A stretch of 5,726 nt of DNA. It comes from an uncultured Gemmatimonadaceae bacterium. GTDB lineage: Bacteria; Gemmatimonadota; Gemmatimonadetes; Gemmatimonadales; Gemmatimonadaceae. The stretch is taken from contig CATPBN010000075.1 of the NCBI GenBank assembly GCA_955652635.1, positions 1 through 5,726 of the forward strand. The letters are read 5' to 3'. The translations under genes and the position numbers were made by a program. This document shows positions 1-5,641 of the stretch, piece after piece; the stretch's first letter is position 1; each line of letters starts with the position of its first letter. The notes below the pieces were generated by a model. The model did not search any database. It was not told the origin of the DNA and saw only the letters and a list, made by a program, of their open reading frames with translations.

Positions 1-498
1 GCCGGCAGACAATCGTCGCCGCGGGTGGATTCGGAGCAGGCTGACGAGGTGACCCGCGCGGCGCTCGAGCCGTTCAGCAGAACCGACGGCGAAAACCCGT
101 ACAAGGTGGAGCACGATCTGCAGGCGATGATGCAGGACCTCGTCGGAATCGTGAGGAAGGAAGGTGAGATGCGCCGCGCGCTCGACGCACTCAGGATTCT
201 ACGCGAGCGCGCCCAGAAGGTATCGGTTACCGGGAACCGCGAGTACAATCCGGGGTGGCATACGGCGTTGGATCTTCAGAGCCTGCTCACTGTGTCCGAG
301 ATCGTCGCGCGCGGGGCGCTCGAGAGAAAGGAAAGTCGCGGGGGGCACTTCCGTGATGACTTTCCGGAGAAGGATGCGAGCTACGGGAAATTCAACATTG
401 TCATTCGAAAGGGGCCAGGTGGCGACATGCAGGTGACGCACGAGCCGATTCCTGAGATGCGCCCGGATCTGAAGCGTATCATCGAGGATAACAAATAA
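1..498 (+). CDS. sdhA: Succinate dehydrogenase/fumarate reductase flavoprotein subunit, C-terminal part (5' truncated by window)
   Basis: The frame is open from base 1 to the TAA at 496-498 and gives 165 residues, so the gene begins upstream of the window. The GTG at 25 is only an internal codon. The fragment matches the C-terminal helical domain of the SdhA/FrdA flavoprotein family. It has a helix-rich stretch (about residues 20-70), then an NPGWHTALDL segment and the typical ALERKESRGGHFRDDFP motif near residues 106-123 (compare RTESRGAHSRFDFP in enteric SdhA), and it ends in a short beta-rich tail. In the complete enzyme this subunit binds covalent FAD and oxidises succinate to fumarate at the inner face of the membrane. 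The FAD-binding and catalytic residues lie in the missing N-terminal part, so activity cannot be judged here. It overlaps sdhB by 1 nt (TAATG). GAGGA at 484-488 inside this gene is the likely ribosome-binding site for sdhB. The choice between SDH and fumarate reductase is not settled by sequence. Confidence 0.93.
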   Translation, partial: AGRQSSPRVDSEQADEVTRAALEPFSRTDGENPYKVEHDLQAMMQDLVGIVRKEGEMRRALDALRILRERAQKVSVTGNREYNPGWHTALDLQSLLTVSEIVARGALERKESRGGHFRDDFPEKDASYGKFNIVIRKGPGGDMQVTHEPIPEMRPDLKRIIEDNK

Positions 499-1382
499 TG
501 GCGGCGCGCTCCCCGAAGACCTCCGCCAGCAGCATCGCCGAGAGCGGACAGCGCGCCGCCGCGCGGACGGACACTAGCGCGGGCAGCACGACGCGCACCA
601 CGAGCTTCCAGGTCTGGAGGGGCTCCGGAACATCCGGACGGCTCGAGACGTACACGACGAGCGTCTCGGACGGCATGGTCGTGCTAGACGCAATTCATCA
701 GATCCAGTCGGAGAGCGCCAGCGACCTCGCTGTGCGATGGAATTGCAAGGCTGGGAAGTGCGGGTCATGCTCGGCGGAGATCAATGGCACACCTCGTCTC
801 ATGTGCATGACGCGCTTGAGCGAGCTGGATCTCTCGAAGACTGTGACCGTAGAGCCGATGCGTGCTTTTCCGCTGGTGCGGGATCTGGTTACCGACGTTT
901 CGTCGAACTTCCGCGCCAAGACGCGGATCCGGAAGTTCACGCCGCGCCCGCCCGATGCGCCGGATGGAACCTGGCGCATGCAGCAGTCGGACGCCGATCG
1001 CGTTCAGGAATTCCGGAAGTGCATCGAGTGCTTCCTCTGTCAGGACGTGTGCCACGTATTGCGGGACCATCGGCTGCACGAGCAATTCGTGGGGCCCCGC
1101 CTGCTCGTACACGCCGCGCAGCTGGAGATGCACCCACTCGACGTCCTCGACCGCACGAGCGATCTCAAACAGAGCCACGGAATCGGCTACTGCAACATCA
1201 CCAAGTGCTGCACCAAGGTTTGCCCGGAACACATCACTATCACCGACAACGCGATCATACCGCTCAAGGAGCGAGTAGCCGATCAGCATTACGATCCGCT
1301 TCGGAAACTCGTTCGCCTCATGCGGGGTAAGAAAACCGTGCGATCGGAGATTGAACGTCAAAAATCGGGCGGCGCAAAATGA
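498..1382 (+). CDS. sdhB: Succinate dehydrogenase/fumarate reductase iron-sulfur subunit
   Basis: A 294-residue SdhB/FrdB-type protein that carries electrons from the flavoprotein to quinone through three Fe-S centres. The plant-type [2Fe-2S] domain (about 35-140) has C83-x4-C88-x2-C91-x11-C103. The C-terminal ferredoxin-like domain has C175-x2-C178-x2-C181-x3-C185 and C232-x5-C238-x3-C242-P. By family rule C175, C178, C181 and C242 hold [4Fe-4S], and C185, C232 and C238 hold [3Fe-4S]. An extra cysteine, C237, directly precedes C238 (motif CNITKCCTKVCPE). This version resembles SdhB of actinobacterial and soil-phylum SDHs rather than the enterobacterial type. Residues 1-34 are an Ala/Ser/Thr/Arg-rich extension ahead of the conserved domain. 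I keep the ATG at 498 because it overlaps the sdhA stop and has GAGGA 9 nt upstream; the next Met (60) would cut into the domain. No membrane-anchor gene (sdhC/D) follows, so the anchor probably lies upstream. The last 4 nt overlap the next gene. Confidence 0.96.
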   Translation: MAARSPKTSASSIAESGQRAAARTDTSAGSTTRTTSFQVWRGSGTSGRLETYTTSVSDGMVVLDAIHQIQSESASDLAVRWNCKAGKCGSCSAEINGTPRLMCMTRLSELDLSKTVTVEPMRAFPLVRDLVTDVSSNFRAKTRIRKFTPRPPDAPDGTWRMQQSDADRVQEFRKCIECFLCQDVCHVLRDHRLHEQFVGPRLLVHAAQLEMHPLDVLDRTSDLKQSHGIGYCNITKCCTKVCPEHITITDNAIIPLKERVADQHYDPLRKLVRLMRGKKTVRSEIERQKSGGAK

Positions 1383-1891
1383 GGGAAGAGTTCAAGCTCA
1401 AGCCGATTTCCAGGGAAGCGATTCCCCGAGCGATTCAGAAAGCGGAGAGGTATCGCCTTATCAACCAATCCTGGGCGGCTGAGAGCATCTGCCGCGACAT
1501 TCTGGAGATCGATCCCGGAAACCAGCAAGTGCTGGTGATGTTCGTGCTCGCGCTGACCGATCAGCTCGTCGAGGGACACGGACACGCCATGAAAACAGTG
1601 CGCGAGACGCTGCCACGGATTACCGATGCCTACCAGCGCGCGTACTACACAGGCATCACGTCGGAGAGAAGTGGGCAGGCTCTGCTCCACCGCGGCGGGA
1701 TGGGAAGCGGCGCAATGGCGTACGACGCGCTCCGCGACGCGATGAACTGGTACGAGCGCGCCGAAGCAATTCGCCCTCCGGGCAACGACGACGCCATTCT
1801 CCGGTGGAATACGTGCGCGCGCCTGATTAGCGGAAACAGCCACCTGGCTCCGCAGTCTGAAAGCGCATACGAACCCGCCCTGGAAGATTGA
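1379..1891 (+). CDS. Small TPR-like protein coupled to sdhB, function unknown
   Basis: A 170-residue soluble protein with no signal peptide or membrane segment. Residues about 17-50 read as one tetratricopeptide-like helix pair: alternating small and aromatic positions (A..A..Y.L), then AAESICRDILEIDPGNQQ, which is the usual TPR ending with Asp-Pro-x-Asn. A second, weaker helical pair lies at about 116-150 (AMNWYERAEAIRPPGNDDA). The middle (about 51-110) is helical with a Gly-rich turn at 106-111. TPR modules are protein-protein docking scaffolds. The start ATG at 1379 lies inside the sdhB stop (ATGA overlap) and has no good Shine-Dalgarno of its own, so translation is probably coupled to sdhB. 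Position suggests an accessory or assembly role for the SDH complex, but no known SDH assembly factor family (SdhE-type, for example) is visible in the sequence. It ends in a TGATG overlap with the next gene. That it is a gene is well supported by the overlaps; its role is inference. Confidence 0.88.
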   Translation: MREEFKLKPISREAIPRAIQKAERYRLINQSWAAESICRDILEIDPGNQQVLVMFVLALTDQLVEGHGHAMKTVRETLPRITDAYQRAYYTGITSERSGQALLHRGGMGSGAMAYDALRDAMNWYERAEAIRPPGNDDAILRWNTCARLISGNSHLAPQSESAYEPALED

Positions 1892-3309
1892 TGCGATCAC
1901 CACGCACAGTTCGACTGCTTTCATTGCTGGGAGTTCTCTTCGCTAGTGGGCAATTGGGCGCGCAAAAGAAGCCACTCCCGATACCAGCTGTGACCGGCAA
2001 GGCGGGAACGGCCGAGATCGCCGGTGTCGTCATCGATAGCCTGAACGGGCGATTTCTAACGGGCGCGGATGTCATGATCGAGGGAATCAACGCAACGATC
2101 GTTACTGATTCACTCGGCAAGTTCCGGATCGACAGTCTGCCGCCGGGAACGTACCAGGTCGGCGTCTTTCATCCGCTTCTGGACACTCTCGGCCTCACGA
2201 TCGCGACCAAGCCATTCCACGTCGGTCCCGACAGCGCCACCTTCATTGTCTTGGCTGTCCCTTCAGCGGCCACGATCATTCGTCGAGCGTGTCCGGTCCG
2301 TCCCCGCGCGCAGGGCACTTCCGCCGTGATCGGGCAGGTACACGATCCGGAGACGCTTCTGCCGGTAGCTGGCGCCGAAGTCTCGATTGCATGGTCGCAA
2401 ATCGACGTATCCAAACAGACCGGCGTACGACGGACACCGCACGTAATCTACGACAGCACCGACGCAACCGGCGCGTTCCGGCTTTGCGGATTGCCGAACT
2501 CAATGCAGGCGACGCTCCAGGCAAAACGCGGCAAGTCGGTCACGGCCGAGATTCCCGTGGCCCTGGGCGAGGAGGAGTCCGAGCTGTTCGCCCGTACACT
2601 GCTTCTATCCCGAATAGACTCCGGAGCGAAGGTCGGCAACGCGACGGTCTCCGGACGCGTTGTGCTCGAGGGCGCCGTCGCGAACGCCGGGAGCAGAGTC
2701 GAAGTGGTTGGTACGGACCAAGTCGTCATGACAAACGACAAGGGCGAATTTACGATTACCAGGCTGCCGTCGGGCAGCCAGGTGCTTCTGGCGCGTCATC
2801 TCGGCTTCGGCGCGCAAACGGTGGCTGTGGATCTGACTTCGAGGCAGGCGCAGCGCGTAACGATCAAGCTGCCCAAGTTCGTGGCGATGATCGACCCGGT
2901 AGTCGTGAATGCGCGACGCGCGGCGAACCTCGACCGCGTCGGATTCAGCCAGCGACAAAAAACTGGGATGGGATACTACATTGGGCCGGACCAGCTCAAG
3001 GACAGGCATCCGAACTATGTGACGGACATTCTCCGAACGGCACCCGGGCTCCGTATTACGAGTTCGCCCGACGGTGACGTCGTCTCGAGCTCCCGCAACG
3101 TCGGCCTGGGGGATTGCGTCCAGTATTTCGTCGACGACGTGCCATGGCAGTCAGTGGAGCCGGGCGACGTCAATCAATTCGTCAATGCGCCCGAGGTAGT
3201 GGCCGTGGAGGTTTATCAGGGTTCGCAGGTTCCGGCTCAATTTTCGCGCGGGACCGGAGGTTGCACCACGATCGTTATCTGGACCCGATTCAAGATCCGC
3301 GATCGTTAG
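1891..3309 (+). CDS. Secreted protein with three carboxypeptidase-regulatory-like domains and a TonB plug-like domain, no barrel
   Basis: A 472-residue exported protein. The signal peptide has basic N-terminal residues R2, R5 and R8, a hydrophobic core at 9-19, and a likely cut after A24 in LGAQ. Three beta-sandwich repeats of carboxypeptidase-regulatory/CNA-B style follow at about 40-125, 142-242 and 250-330. Each has the pattern 'G.V.D/L..G..v.GA.V.i.G....T.D..G.F.I..LP.G'. Residues about 331-466 look like a TonB-dependent-receptor plug: a VVVNAR start at 337-342, TDILRTAPGLRI at 378-389, FVDDVPW at 413-419, EVVAVEVYQG at 435-444, and the terminal CTTIVIWTR at 458-466. The protein stops six residues later, so the 22-strand barrel is absent. 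C409 and C458 could form a disulfide across the plug. I chose ATG 1891 over the in-frame TTG at 1888 because GGAAG at 1882-1886 is well spaced only for the ATG. The ATG overlaps the TPR gene stop (TGATG). Likely periplasmic or outer-membrane-associated; ligand and partner unknown. Confidence 0.88.
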   Translation: MRSPRTVRLLSLLGVLFASGQLGAQKKPLPIPAVTGKAGTAEIAGVVIDSLNGRFLTGADVMIEGINATIVTDSLGKFRIDSLPPGTYQVGVFHPLLDTLGLTIATKPFHVGPDSATFIVLAVPSAATIIRRACPVRPRAQGTSAVIGQVHDPETLLPVAGAEVSIAWSQIDVSKQTGVRRTPHVIYDSTDATGAFRLCGLPNSMQATLQAKRGKSVTAEIPVALGEEESELFARTLLLSRIDSGAKVGNATVSGRVVLEGAVANAGSRVEVVGTDQVVMTNDKGEFTITRLPSGSQVLLARHLGFGAQTVAVDLTSRQAQRVTIKLPKFVAMIDPVVVNARRAANLDRVGFSQRQKTGMGYYIGPDQLKDRHPNYVTDILRTAPGLRITSSPDGDVVSSSRNVGLGDCVQYFVDDVPWQSVEPGDVNQFVNAPEVVAVEVYQGSQVPAQFSRGTGGCTTIVIWTRFKIRDR

Positions 3310-3332
3310 CGCCAGGAACTAATACCTCTAGA

Positions 3333-3343
3333 CGGAGCGGAAG
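3333..3343 (+). promoter_or_regulatory. Shine-Dalgarno region of sodC
   Basis: GGAG at 3334-3337 within CGGAGCGGAAG lies 6 nt before the ATG at 3344. This is the clearest ribosome-binding site in the window. It shows that sodC, unlike the three genes before it, has its own initiation site rather than a stop/start overlap. No convincing promoter or terminator is visible in the 34-nt gap at 3310-3343, so read-through from the upstream genes is the simplest view. Confidence 0.6.
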
Positions 3344-3901
3344 ATGAGACTCCCCCACAAGCACGTTGTATTCACCTTCTTGATCACGATCGCCCTCTGC
3401 GGCGCCTGCGCATCGGCGTCGCGCATGGCCAACGCCGTTTCTCGGGCGAGCGCGATCATCTACGACATCAACGGCGCTCCGATCGGCACCGCTGAACTGT
3501 GGCAGGACCCGAACGGGCTGGTAAACGTCGATATTGCGAGTCTTGCTCTGCCACCCGGGACGCACGGCATTCATTTCCACGAGGTGGCGAAATGCGAGGG
3601 CGGCGCCACGGCCTTCTCGACGGCCGGCGCGCACTACAACCCGCTCGGCAAGCAACACGGATTGAGCAACGCTCTCGGGCCGCACGCCGGCGACGCTCCC
3701 AACATCGTCATTCCGGCAAGTGGCGTCGGACATGTTGCTTTCAGCACTGATCGCGTCACCCTCACTCCAGGGACGCTTTCGCTCTTCGACGCGAATGGAA
3801 GCTCCATTGTCGTTCACGCAAATGCTGACGATCAGGTTTCGCAGCCTTCGGGGAACAGCGGCCCGCGCATCGCCTGCGGCGTAATCCGAGCGCTCCCGTA
3901 G
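3344..3901 (+). CDS. sodC: Exported Cu/Zn superoxide dismutase
   Basis: A 185-residue SodC that dismutates superoxide to hydrogen peroxide and oxygen outside the cytoplasm. By alignment to the family, the Cu ligands are H77 and H79 (GIHFHE), H97 (AHYNP, bridging Cu and Zn) and H158 (VVHA). The Zn ligands are H97, H105 (KQHG), H114 and D117 (GPHAGD). C84 and C178 match the conserved intrasubunit disulfide. R175 in GPRIACGVI is the active-site arginine that guides superoxide. All key residues are present, so an active enzyme is expected. The N-terminus (basic residues, then a hydrophobic core at 8-18) is an export signal. Two cysteines, C19 and C22, follow the core (ALCGACAS). This resembles a lipoprotein signal but is not a canonical lipobox, because the -3 position before C22 is Cys, not Leu. 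The start is ATG 3344 with a good Shine-Dalgarno. It lies 34 nt after the plug-domain gene on the same strand and may be the last gene of that operon. Confidence 0.95.
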   Translation: MRLPHKHVVFTFLITIALCGACASASRMANAVSRASAIIYDINGAPIGTAELWQDPNGLVNVDIASLALPPGTHGIHFHEVAKCEGGATAFSTAGAHYNPLGKQHGLSNALGPHAGDAPNIVIPASGVGHVAFSTDRVTLTPGTLSLFDANGSSIVVHANADDQVSQPSGNSGPRIACGVIRALP

Positions 3902-3912
3902 CTCAAATTCTC

Positions 3913-3947
3913 TTGACACTCAGGGCGACCGTTCACACGTTCAACAC
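3913..3947 (+). promoter_or_regulatory. Possible promoter with abutting direct repeat before the 110-residue gene
   Basis: A perfect TTGACA (-35 type) occurs at 3913-3918 in the 46-nt gap after sodC. With a 17-nt spacer the -10 position (3936-3941) reads CACGTT, which is a poor match, so the call is weak. Counting from the -35 box, +1 would fall at or very near the ATG at 3948, and no Shine-Dalgarno precedes that ATG. This would suit a leaderless message. GTTCACAC (3931-3938) and GTTCAACAC (3939-3947) form a tandem near-repeat that ends exactly at the start codon and could be an operator or chance. Confidence 0.22.
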
Positions 3948-4280
3948 ATGACAGGTCGTCCTGAGCGTCAGCGAGCGGGATCGAAGCGCGGCGAGAGAGC
4001 CGCGCGGAATGCGCAAAGCAAGGCTTACATCAATCTGGCCAAAGCGCTGGCGGCTGTTTTTTCCGCGGGTGTATACTCGAAGGAAGATCTGCAAGCCGCC
4101 GTCTGTATCTACGTGTCTGAGATGAAAGAGGCCGGCGAGACTGGCGAGGGTGTCGTGCGGGCGGCGCAGAGCATGGTTCACGAGATCGGCGCGCGCTTTC
4201 CGTCATCAGAGCGCACGCAGGTGCTTCTGGCCGATATGGTGACCTGGTGCCTTGCTGAGTACTATCGCGAGAGCGCTTGA
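3948..4280 (+). CDS. 110-residue protein of unknown function
   Basis: I do not recognise this protein. It has a very basic, probably disordered N-terminus (residues 1-25; seven Arg and two Lys) followed by a helix-rich body. Apparent helices are about 26-40 (YINLAKALAAVFSAG), 44-62 (KEDLQAAVCIYVSEMKEAG), 65-80 (TGEGVVRAAQSMVHEIGA) and 86-108 (SERTQVLLADMVTWCLAEYY). There is no signal peptide and no clear membrane span. Codons favour G/C at the third position as in the neighbours, which supports a real gene. The ATG at 3948 is the first in-frame start after a stop-free stretch that reaches back into sodC, and there is no Shine-Dalgarno. It lies 46 nt downstream of sodC, and its last 19 nt overlap the end of the convergent diguanylate cyclase gene. 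The basic tail with a small helical bundle could suit nucleic acid or protein binding, but that is a guess. Confidence 0.7.
   Translation: MTGRPERQRAGSKRGERAARNAQSKAYINLAKALAAVFSAGVYSKEDLQAAVCIYVSEMKEAGETGEGVVRAAQSMVHEIGARFPSSERTQVLLADMVTWCLAEYYRESA
4262..4280. other. Tail-to-tail overlap of two convergent genes
   Basis: The TGA of the + strand 110-residue gene (4278-4280) lies beyond the TAG of the - strand cyclase gene (4262-4264 read in reverse), so 19 nt are coding on both strands. There is no room for a separate intrinsic terminator for either gene at this junction. Transcripts from both sides must run into the opposing gene unless termination is factor dependent. Confidence 0.7.
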
Positions 4281-5641
4281 GGGCGGCCGCGTCCTCGCTT
4301 CTGCTCGTAGAGTGCCGTGTCGGCCTGAGCCAGCAGATCCGCCAGCATCGTTCCCTCGGACTTCGTCCGCGTAGCACCAACGCTGAGCGATAGCGGGTGT
4401 CCGCGCGGATTCTCGAGGTTGTGCGCCTCGACCCGCGCCTGGATGCGCTCACAGACGAGCTCCGCGGTCTGATCGGAATCCACGATCATTAGTGCCACGA
4501 ACTCGTCGCCGCCGAGCCTGGCCAGAATGTCCGCCTCGCGGCAGCTGTCCTTCAATACACGCGCGGTGTCGATGAGCGCTCGATCTCCAGCAAGGTGTCC
4601 CCACGTGTCGTTGATGTACTTGAGGTGATCGACATCGATGAAGATCATCAGGACGTCGCGCTCCATGCGCACCGCCAGCTTGAGCCCTTGCTCAGAGAGT
4701 GTGATGAACGCGCGGCGGTTCGGAAGACCTGTAAGCTCGTCCACCATGAGCAACGCGCGGAGGTCGTCTTCGGTGCGCTTCCTGGCGGAGATGTCCTGGT
4801 ACATCGCGTACACCCTGCCCGGCTCGTCCCCGGCGCTGAAGCGCGTGGCAGAGATCGAAACCCAGAAGGTGTGGCCATCCTTGTGACGGCGTATTGACTC
4901 AGCCCTGACGCCCTCGCCTGCGGCAACTCTTGTACACAGCGTTATGCCTTCTTCGGCGAACTCTTCGGGAACGATGAGATCATTGATGACTTTGCCAATG
5001 GCTTCCACGTCGGAGTAGCCAAACAACGCGGTGAACTCGCCGTTGATGCGCATTATCCGATCGTGCTGATCGAGGATCGCGATGGCCTCCGGGGCGCTCT
5101 CGAACAAGGAAGCGAAGTACACGTTCTGTTTCTCGAGCGCCTCGTAGAGGGTCTTCCGGTCGGTGATGTCGATTGCGATCCCGACCGTTCCCGAAATGTG
5201 TCCGTCGCCGCTGCGCAATGGCTCGATACGTGTCTCGAACGATCTCCCGCGCCAATCCACTTCGTACCGCACCAGCTCACCCTGAAGGGCTCGTAGATGT
5301 GCGGCGAGGGGCGTGAACCCCGGATCGCGGGTTTTCAAAACCTCATAAAGTGTCATCCCCACCTGATCGCTGCCGCTCGTTCCGATCAGATTGAGACCCG
5401 CTCCCTGTGAGAAGGTGATGTTGAGCCGCGCGTCGGTGGACCACAAATTGACCGGTACCGACTCCAGCATGAAGCTCAGTCGTCGCTCGGTGTCGGAGCC
5501 GTTTTGTCGGGTTGGGGGAGCGGCTGCCGTGACCTCCGCGGACGGGGTGGGCTTCGACCGTCGCAGCACGCGCTGCAGAAAGTCGCCGACTGGCCTAAGG
5601 GGGCGGGACACAGCGAATGAAGAGGTCAACTTGCCCTTCAT
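4262..5641 (-). CDS. PAS-PAS-GGDEF diguanylate cyclase
   Basis: A 459-residue soluble signalling enzyme predicted to make cyclic di-GMP from two GTP. Numbered from the ATG at 5641, it has a basic, Pro/Ala-rich N-terminus (1-50), PAS 1 (about 55-162, ending in the PAC motif IDITDRK) and PAS 2 (about 176-288, starting FESAPEAIAILD and ending QDISARKRTEDDLR). The GGDEF domain spans about 298-450 and begins with DELTGLPNRR. The A-site is intact (GGDEF at 377-381, bases 4499-4513), metal-binding D336 is in FIDVDHLK, and an RxxD inhibitory site (R368-E-A-D371) lies five residues upstream, so product feedback is expected. There is no EAL domain, membrane segment or receiver domain. PAS cofactors cannot be named from sequence. 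The start is uncertain: a TTG at 5668 would add nine residues, and the frame has no stop up to the window edge, so it could start further upstream. I chose 5641 because it is the first ATG and the residues before it look non-coding. Confidence 0.9.
   Translation of the reverse strand: MKGKLTSSFAVSRPLRPVGDFLQRVLRRSKPTPSAEVTAAAPPTRQNGSDTERRLSFMLESVPVNLWSTDARLNITFSQGAGLNLIGTSGSDQVGMTLYEVLKTRDPGFTPLAAHLRALQGELVRYEVDWRGRSFETRIEPLRSGDGHISGTVGIAIDITDRKTLYEALEKQNVYFASLFESAPEAIAILDQHDRIMRINGEFTALFGYSDVEAIGKVINDLIVPEEFAEEGITLCTRVAAGEGVRAESIRRHKDGHTFWVSISATRFSAGDEPGRVYAMYQDISARKRTEDDLRALLMVDELTGLPNRRAFITLSEQGLKLAVRMERDVLMIFIDVDHLKYINDTWGHLAGDRALIDTARVLKDSCREADILARLGGDEFVALMIVDSDQTAELVCERIQARVEAHNLENPRGHPLSLSVGATRTKSEGTMLADLLAQADTALYEQKRGRGRPQALSR

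Noticed and set aside
737..1330. A 197-codon alternative + strand frame within sdhB, considered as a frameshift or overlapping gene
   Set aside because: The sdhB frame is uninterrupted and carries every cluster cysteine, so there is no frameshift; the alternative product is compositionally biased.
765..1361. A 198-codon open frame antisense to sdhB
   Set aside because: It lies wholly inside a gene with complete Fe-S motifs. Its translation has no domain sense, and such long shadows are expected in high-GC DNA.
1888..1890. In-frame TTG as the start of the plug-domain gene
   Set aside because: The next codon is ATG, and the upstream GGAAG is only 1 nt from the TTG but 4 nt from the ATG, so ATG 1891 is the better start.
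1358..1924. A 188-codon open frame antisense to the TPR-like gene
   Set aside because: The + strand gene has ATGA and TGATG junctions and TPR-like periodicity; the antisense translation shows nothing recognisable.
2289..3077. A 262-codon + strand frame inside the plug-domain gene
   Set aside because: Its Arg/Gly-rich product is typical of a frame-shifted reading of high-GC coding DNA, and it overlaps clear carboxypeptidase-regulatory repeats.
3295..3343. GATCCGCGATC and nearby bases after the plug gene, considered as a terminator hairpin
   Set aside because: The inverted repeat is only four bases per arm and no T-run follows, so it would not make an intrinsic terminator.
3290..3919. A 209-codon open frame antisense to the whole of sodC
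   Set aside because: It covers a gene whose metal ligands and disulfide are all intact on the + strand; no motif or start signal supports the antisense frame.
2779..4232. A shared 14-nt string (CAGGTGCTTCTGGC) in the plug gene and in the 110-residue gene, considered as a repeat
   Set aside because: In both places it encodes Gln-Val-Leu-Leu-Ala with common codons, and the flanks differ, so chance plus codon bias explains it.
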